Of a stretch of 28,090 bases of DNA, positions 19,997-27,939 are shown piece by piece. The DNA lies in IMG/VR virus record IMGVR_UViG_3300033993_001389, positions 1 to 28,090 of that record; one strand, given 5' to 3'. The translations under genes were made by a program, and so were the position numbers. Numbering within the stretch: position 1 is the first letter of the stretch; each line of letters begins with the position of its first letter. The stretch comes from a virus. A model generated the notes under the pieces. It ran no database searches. It saw nothing but the letters and a program-made list of their open reading frames with translations, and was not told where the DNA came from.

Positions 19997-20800
19997 TCAG
20001 ACTCCAGAGAGGGTGCCTTCGCCGCGGAACGTGAGCGTGCTCAGTGCTCGCTCCAGGCTGATTCGCAGCTCCTGCTGCAAGATCGACGCCACCTGGCTCT
20101 GCGATTGTTCAAACGCAGTGCGAACCGGCGGGCGTCCTGCACGGCCGCCCACGGGCGTCGGTGCGATCACGATGGGCGTTTTCGACTTGCGGAAAAACGC
20201 ACCCGGATAGGGCGGGTCAGTCTGGACGCGGCCGTTTCGCTGGCGAATCAGGTCGAATGGCCCGAGGCTCTTGAAGCTCGACGCGATGTAGGCGTTCTGC
20301 CCCTTCTTGACCTCGTGGACGACGCCCTTGCCGCGAACCGTCTCTTGCCGGCCCATGCGGGTTCGCACGAACGGCACCGCCGGGCTTTTCCGCTCATAAG
20401 GCTTGTTTGAAAATTTGCCGACCACACGCTGCCGCGTGCCGTACTCGATCAGCCACTGGTGGTTCGCACGGTCACCGACAGACGCACTAGAGGCACGGAC
20501 CTTGCCGCCGGCGGCACTGCGAGAGTCCTGCCTGTTGGCCCGGCGATAGCCAATCAGGCCGACGGCGTTGCCATCACGCGGGTACGCCTTCACCAAGTGC
20601 GAGGCCGCGGCCTTCAGATTGCCGGTAGGGCCGACAGGCGATAGTTCACGCAGCCGCAGATACGCAGGGTAGATGGCTTTTTCTAGGGCATCCTTGAGAG
20701 CCTGGGCGGTGAATCTCTTATCGCCCAGCCCCCGGATAGCGTCTCCCACCTTCTTGAGGTCTGGAAAGTCGGCCGAGATGACGATGCCGGCTGTTGCCAT
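19997..20800 (-). CDS. HK97 gp10-like head-tail/minor tail component
   Basis: A 267-residue protein of the gp10-like group found between head closure and tail terminator genes. The N terminus has the family-like helical start (GDAIRGLGDKRFTAQALKDA and LEKAIYPAYLRLRELSPVGP), then LKAAASHLVKAYP, and the central EYGTRQRV (about 119-126). It is longer than the usual 130-170 residues because of a basic insertion in the middle (KPYERKSPAVPFVRTRMGRQ and on) and a long C-terminal helix. It starts directly after the stop of the preceding gene (TAGATG). Confidence 0.8.
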   Translation of the reverse strand: MATAGIVISADFPDLKKVGDAIRGLGDKRFTAQALKDALEKAIYPAYLRLRELSPVGPTGNLKAAASHLVKAYPRDGNAVGLIGYRRANRQDSRSAAGGKVRASSASVGDRANHQWLIEYGTRQRVVGKFSNKPYERKSPAVPFVRTRMGRQETVRGKGVVHEVKKGQNAYIASSFKSLGPFDLIRQRNGRVQTDPPYPGAFFRKSKTPIVIAPTPVGGRAGRPPVRTAFEQSQSQVASILQQELRISLERALSTLTFRGEGTLSGV

Positions 20801-21118
20801 CTAGGTGTTCTCCTGGCAGATGGCCTCGTGCTCACTGCGGTTGCCGTGCTCGAGCAGGCTGACAATCTCCAGCGTGCGGGACCGCCACGAGAAGCGATGC
20901 GACTGCGTCAGGCCGGGCAGATACCGCAGCCGCACGCGATGGCTGATCGCCGTCTGGCTCTGCCCTGCCGTGATCTGCTCGCGTGCCGACACGCCCTCCA
21001 CGCTCGCCCAGACGGCTGACGAGTCGGACCACGTCAGCACCGTCTCGCCGAGGGCATTGGTCGTGCCACTCGCGACCTGCACCGTGACACGCTCGCGGAG
21101 CTTGCCGGGGTCAATCAT
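20801..21118 (-). CDS. Head closure (head-tail joining) protein
   Basis: A 105-residue protein of the SPP1 gp16-like head-closure group, which seals the connector after packaging. It shows the usual small beta-barrel pattern: LRERVTVQVA, then TWSDSSAVWASVEGVSARE, SHRVRLRYLPGLTQSHRFSW, and a final strand-helix (LEIVSLLEHGNRSEHEAICQ). The ATG at 21118 overlaps the preceding gene as ATGA; the longer frame is a shadow of the connector gene. Confidence 0.85.
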   Translation of the reverse strand: MIDPGKLRERVTVQVASGTTNALGETVLTWSDSSAVWASVEGVSAREQITAGQSQTAISHRVRLRYLPGLTQSHRFSWRSRTLEIVSLLEHGNRSEHEAICQENT

Positions 21119-21714
21119 CGGTACGAGCCCCAGCGTTGAGCGTCCAGCAGCGCCTTCGCCCCGAATGGAATCTCGTTCAACGCCCCGGCATCGGCCGCGA
21201 GCCGTCGCTCGTACCAGTGCCCGACGAGCATCAGGATGGCGTTGCGGACGCCCTGCGGAACTTCGTTTCCAGACGAGCCGCGCCCAGCCCACCACGTCAC
21301 AGTGACGGCGTTGAAGTCCATGATGTGACCGGGCCACGCCCCGCCGTAGTTCGTGCGGATCACGCCCGGCGTGCTGTCCCGGTCCACGCGGTACTGCGTC
21401 GAGGACAGCGTTGCCGTCGTGCCTGTCTCGTCGAGCGTGTAGGTGACCGTGACGGCAGTCGTCGTGCCGGCGGTTGCCATCGGTGGACGCGGCAGCTCAA
21501 TCTCGACGGGAAACCCGTCCATCTTCATGGTGAGCTGCTGATGGACGAGCGACTCGTCCATGTACGCCTCGACCCACTCGCGGGCAGCCGTCACCAGCGA
21601 CGCCAAATAGGCATCGTCGGTCGTCGAGTCGACCCGGCAGTGGCCCTTCGCCTCGGCCAGCGAGACAGGCTCAACTATCGGCTGCGTGACCGTCCTGATG
21701 CTGCGGTAGTTCAA
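21115..21714 (-). CDS. Head-tail connector (HK97 gp6-like), TTG start
   Basis: A 199-residue gp6-like adaptor that forms the ring below the portal. Clear family marks are VEPVSLAEAKGHCRVDSTTD near the N terminus, TAAREWVEAYMDESLVHQQL, the strand YRVDRDSTPGVIR and the C-terminal helix QGVRNAILMLVGHWYERR. The start codon is TTG, with AGGAG seven bases before it; there is no ATG at a suitable place. It overlaps the small upstream gene by 44 bases, unusually long for this genome. Confidence 0.88.
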   Translation of the reverse strand: MNYRSIRTVTQPIVEPVSLAEAKGHCRVDSTTDDAYLASLVTAAREWVEAYMDESLVHQQLTMKMDGFPVEIELPRPPMATAGTTTAVTVTYTLDETGTTATLSSTQYRVDRDSTPGVIRTNYGGAWPGHIMDFNAVTVTWWAGRGSSGNEVPQGVRNAILMLVGHWYERRLAADAGALNEIPFGAKALLDAQRWGSYR

Positions 21715-21925
21715 CGTGTCGCTCCTTGGGAGGTCGCCCCCGTCGCCGCGGAGTCAGGTCCGCAGACTCGCCGCCAGGCTCAAGTGCCGCCGTCTCGATC
21801 AGGTCGGCCTGCCGATCTGCTACGGCAGTGCCCTCGGCGATGAGCCGACGAGCCACTGCCTCGTCGCAATCGACAACGTCGCCCGGCCGGTAAGTCGAGT
21901 AGTTCCTATGGAATTTGATTTTCAC
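21671..21925 (-). CDS. Small head-module protein, GTG start
   Basis: An 84-residue protein with a short conserved-looking N terminus (MKIKFHRNYSTYRPGDVVDC, then DEAVARRLIAEGTAV) that matches a type of small protein often found in phage head modules. A Pro/Arg-rich linker (PRRRGRPPK), AT-hook-like, and a His/Gln-rich tail follow. I choose the GTG at 21925 because it overlaps the glycosyltransferase stop as GTGA; an in-frame ATG at 21943 is possible but has no ribosome binding site. Function unknown. Confidence 0.65.
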   Translation of the reverse strand: MKIKFHRNYSTYRPGDVVDCDEAVARRLIAEGTAVADRQADLIETAALEPGGESADLTPRRRGRPPKERHVELPQHQDGHAADS

Positions 21926-22659
21926 GATTGTGGCACGCTCCATGCAGTGTCGGGGGCTTTGAGCTTGCTCGTGAACTCCGTCGTCCACTGGAAAACAGGC
22001 GAGCTGAGATCCTTGCCGGGCCACGTCACGACGTACTCTCCGTGGCCGAGAATCACTCGCGGCGTCACGAACACGCGGTTCCCGCTGTCTCGCCAATTTC
22101 TCCAGAAGTAGATGTCGTCATCGAGGCGACCGTCGTTCCAGGTGCCGTCCTCGGAGGGACGCGACCAGAACCACGGTTTCTTGCACCGCTTCAGCGCCGC
22201 CGTCGACAGCACTGTCAGGCCGAAATGCGCGGAGTCCACTTCCTGCACGGGCTCACCGAACCAACTGGCGGGCACCGTCGTGCTGCCGGTCGCGGGAGGA
22301 TTGTCGAGCGTGCCCTTGAGCGTGAGCATCGGCCGGCCGTCTTCGCGCTTGGTCTGTAGCCCGGTCAGTGCGTCGCACTGGAACGTGAGCGCCATCGTAA
22401 AGAGGTGCTCGACATCGGCCCTCGTGAAGAACGTGTCGTAGTCGATGGTGAGAATGTATTCGCATTTATCAATGAACTGCTCGAAGATGCGAGAGTTCAC
22501 CTGTGACCAGAACGCACCAGTGCCCATCGTCGGCCGAATGCCGAGCGGCATGAGTGCCTGAGCCCATGCGAAGTGGTTGGCGGTAAAGCTCAACCGCGGC
22601 ATCGACAGCACCGCCTCGACGCGAATGTCTGCCTCTGTGTTCCCCACCTTGACGATCAT
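21922..22659 (-). CDS. Glycosyltransferase-like protein (GT-A fold)
   Basis: A 245-residue protein of GT2-like character. The diagnostic part is CEYILTIDYDTFFTRADVEH at 66-85, where DYD (73-75) is the DXD-type metal and nucleotide-sugar site at the end of a core strand. Further parts are DALTGLQTKREDGRPM, a DDDIYFWRNW acidic segment that could hold the catalytic base, and VTPRVILGHGEYV near the end. It would move a sugar from a nucleotide donor to an unknown acceptor, perhaps a virion protein or a host envelope glycan. It lies inside the head module, immediately after a terminator, with GAGG seven bases before the ATG. Confidence 0.75.
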   Translation of the reverse strand: MIVKVGNTEADIRVEAVLSMPRLSFTANHFAWAQALMPLGIRPTMGTGAFWSQVNSRIFEQFIDKCEYILTIDYDTFFTRADVEHLFTMALTFQCDALTGLQTKREDGRPMLTLKGTLDNPPATGSTTVPASWFGEPVQEVDSAHFGLTVLSTAALKRCKKPWFWSRPSEDGTWNDGRLDDDIYFWRNWRDSGNRVFVTPRVILGHGEYVVTWPGKDLSSPVFQWTTEFTSKLKAPDTAWSVPQS

Positions 22660-22673
22660 TCTGGTACCTCGTG

Positions 22674-22714
22674 AAAAAGGAAGCGGCTGGCGGGGATTGC
22701 TCCCTGCCAGCCGC
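22674..22714 (-). terminator. Rho-independent terminator after the capsid genes
   Basis: A 13-pair GC-rich stem (22683-22695 with 22702-22714, one G-U pair) and a six-base loop, followed on the minus strand by TTCCTTTTT. It lies after the capsid and decoration genes and before the glycosyltransferase. It should reduce but perhaps not abolish read-through into the connector and tail genes. Confidence 0.82.
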
Positions 22715-22739
22715 CCAGAATGACGATAGTGTCAAGCGA

Positions 22740-23180
22740 TCAGGACTCGACCGAGACCTTCACGCCCTTGCCGGTCGCGTCGACCGGGCCAGCCTCGCCG
22801 CGGCCGAGCCGAGCCGAGACCACGATCACCGTGTCGGTGTTGGGGCTCGCCACCACCCGGAGATATCGCTTCTTGCCGCGGAGGTCAACGTCCAGCCGCG
22901 AGACGGTCATCGCGTCCGCCGCGGTCTGGCCGGCGTAGGCCGCCGGCTTGAGGTCGACCGCGAAACCCGAGACGGTGGAGTAGGTGCCGGTGCTGGCATC
23001 CGACTCCGTCAGGGTCAGCGTCTGGAACACGCTCGACGTCGACGCCGCAGGGCCGGCGATCACGTCGATGGAGGCGTACTCGTAGCCGACCGTATCGAGC
23101 GTCAGGGTCGCGGTCTGCGAGGACGTGTAGACACTGGCCTTGCCGGCCGCCGCGGACTTAGTAGCAGCGAGATGGATCAT
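22740..23180 (-). CDS. Possible capsid decoration protein
   Basis: A 146-residue, beta-rich protein (SVYTSSQTATLTLDTVGYEY, then KKRYLRVVASPNTDTVIVVS). It follows the capsid gene by 31 bases and precedes a strong terminator, so it belongs to the highly expressed capsid unit. Small beta proteins in this place are often head decoration proteins, and that is my inference; a tail-tube role is less likely by position. AGGAG lies ten bases before the ATG. Confidence 0.7.
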   Translation of the reverse strand: MIHLAATKSAAAGKASVYTSSQTATLTLDTVGYEYASIDVIAGPAASTSSVFQTLTLTESDASTGTYSTVSGFAVDLKPAAYAGQTAADAMTVSRLDVDLRGKKRYLRVVASPNTDTVIVVSARLGRGEAGPVDATGKGVKVSVES

Positions 23181-23211
23181 GGATCAGAGTCTCCTAGGAA
23201 GGGGGTGTTGT

Positions 23212-24570
23212 TCAGCCGAACTTGAGGGCGACCACCGGGCCGGCCTTGGTGGTGGAGCCGAGGTCGTGGGCGACGATCGCCACGCGAGCGGTCGCGAAGG
23301 TCAGACTCTGGTCGTACTCGATGAAGCGGCTGCCGTCGGTCTTGATCGTGACCGCACGCCGCTCGCCGTAGGTCGCCGCCTGGCTCATGTCGCCGAACAG
23401 GCAGGCCACCGTGCCGGTCGTGCCGGTGAGCGCCGACTGAAGTGGGTGGCATAGCACCACTGGAAATCCAAGGAACTGGAGGTTCGCACCGCCAGCAATG
23501 TCCGAGGCATTGTTGCCGGCGTTGGCAACCATGAGCCGCAGCATCGACGAGCCGTACCCGGCCGGGCTGATGTAGAACTTCGCCGACCGCCGAGCGAACA
23601 GCGGAAGCCGAGCCACGAGGTTCGTGAAGTCGGTCAGCGTCAGGGCGTCGAACGTCGTGCGGCTGGTCGCCGTCACCACGCCCGCGGTATGCGTGCCATC
23701 GTTGATGGCAGTCGCCACGCCCGTCGTCCCGTGGTAGGTGCTGCCGCCGTCGCCGATGAGGCCCGCGTTGTCGAAGGCTTCCGCGAACGACTGCGCCACC
23801 TCGACGGCCATCGCGTCGGCCAGGTCCACCACGGAGTCTTCGAGCAGGCTGTTGGGCACGCGGTTGTCGATGCCCCACAGCTTCGCCACGAGGTTGACGT
23901 TGTCGAACGTGACGTCGCTGGTCGTCGGAGCAGCGTTCTCGCCGATCGGCCGAGCCGACAGACCGCCGGTGCGACGGGCGACCAGGATGCTGTCCGTGTT
24001 CATCGAGACCCGACGGAACTCCGACGGAACCACGCCGAACTCCTCGACGAGCCGGATGATCTCGCTCGACAGCTCCTCGCTCACGAGGACGCCGCCGAGC
24101 GAGTTGATGCCGCCCGCCTGGGCACGGCTCTCGACGCCGTGATCGCGGCACCACCGACGAGCCTCCTCGTCACCGAGCACAAAGCCCTTGAGGTGCATTC
24201 CGGCACGGTAGGCACGCTCTTCGGCGTTGGGGCCGACGAAGCCCTTGAGCTTGCCGGTCGCACGGGGAACAGCGTAGTTGCGGTTTTCCACGACGGACTC
24301 CTTGGTCTCGGGGGCTTCGGTCTTCTCGACCGTCTTGGCGGGAGCGGCACGCTCCAGAACGGCACGCAGTTCGACCTGCTTCGCCTCGATCCGCTGCAGC
24401 AGCTCGATCTGCTCGCGAAGGCCAGCGGCACGGGTCTCGAGCGAGCGGAGGGACGCCTCCTGCTCGGCACTCATCGCGGGAGCGTCACCTTCGGAGGGCA
24501 TCTCCGAGGTCGCTTCCATCTCGGCAACCACCGCGGCGAGTTCGTCGAGCAGCTTCTTGAGCTTGTCCAC
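23212..24570 (-). CDS. Major capsid protein, HK97 fold, with N-terminal delta domain
   Basis: A 452-residue HK97-type capsid protein. Residues 1-80 form a charged coiled coil (KLKKLLDELAAVVAEMEATS and on), the delta domain that acts as scaffold and is cleaved by the prohead protease. The fold proper starts near 145 (GGINSLGGVLVSEELSSEII) and includes the N-arm, E-loop and P-domain regions, for example PIGENAAPTTSDVTFDNVNL, SLLEDSVVDLADAMAVEVAQ and LFGDMSQAATYGERRAVTIK. The start is the GTG at 24570 because AGGAG stands seven bases upstream; the extra open frame before it is not translated. The mature part after delta removal would be near 330 residues. Confidence 0.93.
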   Translation of the reverse strand: MDKLKKLLDELAAVVAEMEATSEMPSEGDAPAMSAEQEASLRSLETRAAGLREQIELLQRIEAKQVELRAVLERAAPAKTVEKTEAPETKESVVENRNYAVPRATGKLKGFVGPNAEERAYRAGMHLKGFVLGDEEARRWCRDHGVESRAQAGGINSLGGVLVSEELSSEIIRLVEEFGVVPSEFRRVSMNTDSILVARRTGGLSARPIGENAAPTTSDVTFDNVNLVAKLWGIDNRVPNSLLEDSVVDLADAMAVEVAQSFAEAFDNAGLIGDGGSTYHGTTGVATAINDGTHTAGVVTATSRTTFDALTLTDFTNLVARLPLFARRSAKFYISPAGYGSSMLRLMVANAGNNASDIAGGANLQFLGFPVVLCHPLQSALTGTTGTVACLFGDMSQAATYGERRAVTIKTDGSRFIEYDQSLTFATARVAIVAHDLGSTTKAGPVVALKFG

Positions 24571-24676
24571 GTGAAGACTCCTGTGTACGGGATGGGCGAC
24601 GCTTGCCGCCCGCACACTCAAAACTACGGAGAGACCCCGCGACCCTTGCAGTGAAAGGGCGGCGAGAGTAAACGAA
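24571..24676 (-). other. Leader of the capsid gene, no clear promoter
   Basis: About 100 bases between the zinc-ribbon gene and the capsid start. It contains small inverted repeats (CCCTT/AAGGG) but no convincing -35/-10 pair. The ribosome binding site AGGAG at its end is strong. Confidence 0.45.
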
Positions 24677-24847
24677 TCAGCCACCCTTCAGCCGACGGAC
24701 CTCAACCGCATGAAGCACATGCTTGTCCGTACAGCCGCAGGCGCGGCACCGCAGATACCGCACCTGATAGTCGCCGTGCCGCTGGCTACTGGCGATTTCC
24801 AGCCTGCCGCGGCGGCAACTGCATGGGTCGTTCGTTCTAGCGGCCAT
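24677..24847 (-). CDS. Small zinc-ribbon-like protein
   Basis: A 56-residue protein with C-x-C (CSC) near the start and C-x2-C-x-C (CRACGC) 24 residues later, separated by HGDYQVRYLR. The layout is that of a small zinc ribbon of the Ogr or NrdR-like kind that binds DNA or RNA polymerase. The ATG at 24847 overlaps the end of the protease gene by 11 bases. No good ribosome binding site is visible, so coupling is likely. It may be a late regulator or a packaging-associated protein. Confidence 0.65.
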   Translation of the reverse strand: MAARTNDPCSCRRGRLEIASSQRHGDYQVRYLRCRACGCTDKHVLHAVEVRRLKGG

Positions 24848-25841
24848 GCCTGCGGAGGTACTCTCGGAGGTCTGCGGCCCGTGCCTGCACCGCCAGGAGC
24901 CGGGACGAGTTGGCGTCACGCTGGCTGCGGAAGGCGTTGAAGGATCGCTGGGCTACGCTCACGTCGGTGTCGGGATAGGCTGGGAACGTCACCGGGCCAA
25001 CGTCGATCAGCGAGTCGATCTTCGTCACGGTGCGGATACTGCGACCGTCCTCGACGCTCCAGGCTTCGCCGCCCGGCGCGATCTGAAACGAGAACGACGA
25101 GCCACGCACGATGCCCGCGTCGATGTTCGCAGCGAGGTCGCGGCCGTAGGTCGTGTCTGGCACGGGGAACTCGTACCGTAGCCCGATGTCGTCCACGTTC
25201 ATCCGCAGCGTGCCGGGATACCGAGCGAGCGGATAATTCGCGTCGTGGTTCCACAGGGCTCGCGTCTCCAGCGGTTTCTTCCGGCCGCGACGCTCGGCGA
25301 CGATGCCAAACGCCTGCGGGTCAATCCGCTCTACGAAGTCACCGAGGTCAAGCGAGTTCACGCCGAACTTCGCGGCGTAGCCGACGATCCACCGCGACTC
25401 CGCGGCACCGTCCTCGGAGCGTGACTCTACTCGGAGCAGCGGCAGGTCGGCGGACTCTTCCTCGTACAGACTGCGTCGCTCGATCATGCTTCGGTTCTCC
25501 TCGTCTGCGGCGTTCATTTGCTCAACTAGCTTGCGACTCCACGCCCACCCTGGATCGGAGCCCCACAATGCCCACGCGATCCGCCCGTTGCTGGGGAAGC
25601 CCGGCTCGCCGGGACTCCAGCCTTCACCTTGCTTGTCGATCTCGTGCCGGTCGAAGTACGCCTTCATCCTGCGAGCCGTCTCGGGGCTGATCGTCGTGCC
25701 GTTGCTCAGGTCGCGTCCGCGAGCCACGCCGACTGCCGTGCCGCCGCGGCCGTATTCGCTTCGCCATGCCAGCCCCTTCGCCGCCTCTTCACGCACGCCC
25801 GCGGGCGGCTTGAAGTCAATGTGGTCGTACCTAGCTGCCAC
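24837..25841 (-). CDS. Prohead protease (HK97 gp4-like) with extra N-terminal domain
   Basis: A 334-residue protein. The C-terminal two thirds (about 135-300) form the S78-type maturation protease that cleaves the capsid delta domain: GYAAKFGVNS, ERIDPQAFG, catalytic His199 in WNHD, and Ser248/249 in RGSSFSF. The closing PVTFPAYPDTDVSVA is typical. The first 110 residues (ISPETARRMKAYFDRHEIDK, FPSNGRIAWALWGSDPGWAW) form a separate domain known from several phage head proteins but of unclear role. The GTG at 25841 with GGAGG ten bases upstream starts the long form, 11 bases inside the portal gene. An internal ATG at 25487 has AGGAG nine bases before it and would give a 216-residue protease of normal size. 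Confidence 0.88.
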   Translation of the reverse strand: MAARYDHIDFKPPAGVREEAAKGLAWRSEYGRGGTAVGVARGRDLSNGTTISPETARRMKAYFDRHEIDKQGEGWSPGEPGFPSNGRIAWALWGSDPGWAWSRKLVEQMNAADEENRSMIERRSLYEEESADLPLLRVESRSEDGAAESRWIVGYAAKFGVNSLDLGDFVERIDPQAFGIVAERRGRKKPLETRALWNHDANYPLARYPGTLRMNVDDIGLRYEFPVPDTTYGRDLAANIDAGIVRGSSFSFQIAPGGEAWSVEDGRSIRTVTKIDSLIDVGPVTFPAYPDTDVSVAQRSFNAFRSQRDANSSRLLAVQARAADLREYLRRHGR

Positions 25842-27939
25842 GCTTCCGCCCCCTCCGCTTGGGCTTGCCGTAGGCGTTCTCCTCGACCGGCGGCGGCTCT
25901 GGCAGCGGGTCAATCTTCGTGAGCGTTGCCACCTTGTGACCGACTTGCGTCTCGGTCGCACGCCACCCGCCGGCCACCTCTTCGTAGAGCGTGATGAGGG
26001 CGGCAGGGTCTGCTTTCGTAGCGTCGATCTTGAAATCAGTGCCTGGGATGTCGAGCGTGCCGTAATCCATCACATGGTCAATCCGCCCGCGAGCACGGCC
26101 GCCCGAGGAATCCCACGACACAAAGTCACCTTCCGACACGGTGCCCGGCTGGGCACGCTGCTCGCCCCGGATGAACTGCGGCGAGTCATCTACCCACACG
26201 TCCACGCTGATCCCAGCCGCCTGGGCGGCGTCAGCCTTGAGCGTGTCACCACCCACGAGCAGCACGTCGGAGAACGACTCGGCGTAGTCGCCGAGAGATG
26301 AGATCACCTCCTCTCGATCTGACTCTGGCCTTCGAGAAATCATCACCACACGATTGCCGTCCGCGACCGCCTTGCGGGCGAACTCGCCCCACAGCTGCGG
26401 GTCGGCGGCGAATGTTCGATCGAAGTCGATACTGACGGTCATCGCTCGCGTTGTCAGAACTGGCTGAGGCTGGGGATCTGGCAGCGGTTCCGGCTCCGGT
26501 GCCTGCACGCCTTGCAGGATTGTCTCGACCCGTGCGGGCGACAGCACCGGGAACGCTGCCGCGATGATGGCACGGGCTGCGTCGATGGAGAGCATTCCGT
26601 CAGTGATTTGCTTCACGACCGTCAGGAGCGACGACACCTCTGCCGTTGTCAAACTGGTCTCGCTCGCGGCCACCGACTCGGCTGGCTGGCCTTGCTCTGC
26701 CGCAGCGATGCCGCCCTCGACCGCCTGGCCGTCGATGCCGCTGCCGGGCTGCTGCTGGGCGAGCACGTCGCCGACTGACGGTGGTGCCCCAAGCGTCCCC
26801 ATGTTCAGCGGCCGATACCGCTCGTCGCCGCCATCGACCGGGTCAAGATTCTCGCTCGCCCTGATGTCGTTGGTCGACACGACGCCGATGTCCCACATCG
26901 CACGGTAGTACGCTGACCGGCTGGCGGCATCGCCACGCAGGAGACCCCGCACGTCGAACTCGACCAGATACCGCTCGTCGTCGACGATGAGGTCACGCAT
27001 GAATGCCGACTCGAGACGCCGCAGCCACGGCATGATCGTGTGCGTGACGAATTGAATCTCGGCCTGCGGCGTACCCGGCTCAATCCCCAGCAGATAGCCA
27101 GGGATGCGGAACAGCCTGGCGATCTCGCGCAGCTGGTACTCCCGCAACTCCAGATACTGCGAGTCGGTGTTGCTCGCGTATGGAACCTCGTAGGGTTTCA
27201 GACCGCCCGTGAGGACGGCCGTCTCGTGAGCGTTGTACGAGCCGCGGTGCTTGCGGTTCCAGTTCTCTGCAAGCTCGCGGCGAGCGTCGGCGTTCAACTG
27301 GTTGTCGGTCGAGAGGATGAATCCCGGCCGGGCACCGGCACCGAAGAACCTCGCCCCGTGGATTTCGCACGCACGAGCTAGGGCAATCGCGTCGCGGCAC
27401 TCCTCCACCACCGAGATGCCATGCACGCCGTCGTCGCTTGGGCCGCGAACGTGCAGAATCTGCTCGTCGGTGTAAATCGTCTGCGAGCCCTTCGCCTCGC
27501 GGTACGTGTATCGCAGCCGGCCGTTCTCGAGCGTCTCAATTTTCATCCGGCTCGGGTGCAGCGGCACAATCTGGTCGATCGCCCCTGACTGACCTGGAAC
27601 AAGCTCGCTCTCGGCGTCGCCCCACAGGCCGACGTGCATCACCATCTGCTCGCGCCACTCGAAGCTCGTCTGCCATGCGTTTGGCTGGGAGTGCAGCTTG
27701 CGATACAGCGGCAGCTCGCGGGCGAGTCGCTTGCCGCCGCCAGGCGTCCGCTCGAGCAGGTGGAGCGGCAGGCCCGCCACCGTCTCGGCCAAAATCCGCA
27801 GGCACGAAAACACCGCCGCAACCGAGGTCGCATTCTCTGGCGTGATTCGCACGCCGGCCGGCGAACGACCGCCGCCATCGTCGTCCCACGAGCGCTCTTC
27901 GCCGGGGAGCCAGAGAATCCGGTGTTCGTGAGCGATCAT
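25831..27939 (-). CDS. Portal protein fused to HAD-like and Tudor-like domains
   Basis: A 702-residue protein. Residues 1-400 are an HK97-type portal, the dodecameric ring at the packaging vertex: ITPENATSVAAVFSCLRILA, ETVAGLPLHLLER, LREYQLREIARLFRIPGYLL and DIRASENLDPVDGGD. Residues 430-480 form a helical part. Residues 500-590 carry HAD-like marks: DFDRT with D505 and D507 (DxDxT), VVMISRR with S535, K568, and VWVDDSP with D584/D585. Residues 600-676 (EGDFVSWDSSGGRARGRIDH, PAALITLYEE, VGHKVATLTKID) match the small HVA1/Tudor-like domain that often accompanies phage head proteins. The ATG at 27939 overlaps the terminase stop as ATGA. Ordinary portals have 400-520 residues. Confidence 0.88.
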   Translation of the reverse strand: MIAHEHRILWLPGEERSWDDDGGGRSPAGVRITPENATSVAAVFSCLRILAETVAGLPLHLLERTPGGGKRLARELPLYRKLHSQPNAWQTSFEWREQMVMHVGLWGDAESELVPGQSGAIDQIVPLHPSRMKIETLENGRLRYTYREAKGSQTIYTDEQILHVRGPSDDGVHGISVVEECRDAIALARACEIHGARFFGAGARPGFILSTDNQLNADARRELAENWNRKHRGSYNAHETAVLTGGLKPYEVPYASNTDSQYLELREYQLREIARLFRIPGYLLGIEPGTPQAEIQFVTHTIMPWLRRLESAFMRDLIVDDERYLVEFDVRGLLRGDAASRSAYYRAMWDIGVVSTNDIRASENLDPVDGGDERYRPLNMGTLGAPPSVGDVLAQQQPGSGIDGQAVEGGIAAAEQGQPAESVAASETSLTTAEVSSLLTVVKQITDGMLSIDAARAIIAAAFPVLSPARVETILQGVQAPEPEPLPDPQPQPVLTTRAMTVSIDFDRTFAADPQLWGEFARKAVADGNRVVMISRRPESDREEVISSLGDYAESFSDVLLVGGDTLKADAAQAAGISVDVWVDDSPQFIRGEQRAQPGTVSEGDFVSWDSSGGRARGRIDHVMDYGTLDIPGTDFKIDATKADPAALITLYEEVAGGWRATETQVGHKVATLTKIDPLPEPPPVEENAYGKPKRRGRKRGS

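Noticed and set aside
22715-22739. TTGACA on the minus strand after the decoration gene, as a promoter
   Set aside because: No acceptable -10 is found 16-18 bases downstream; the position is inside the terminator hairpin.
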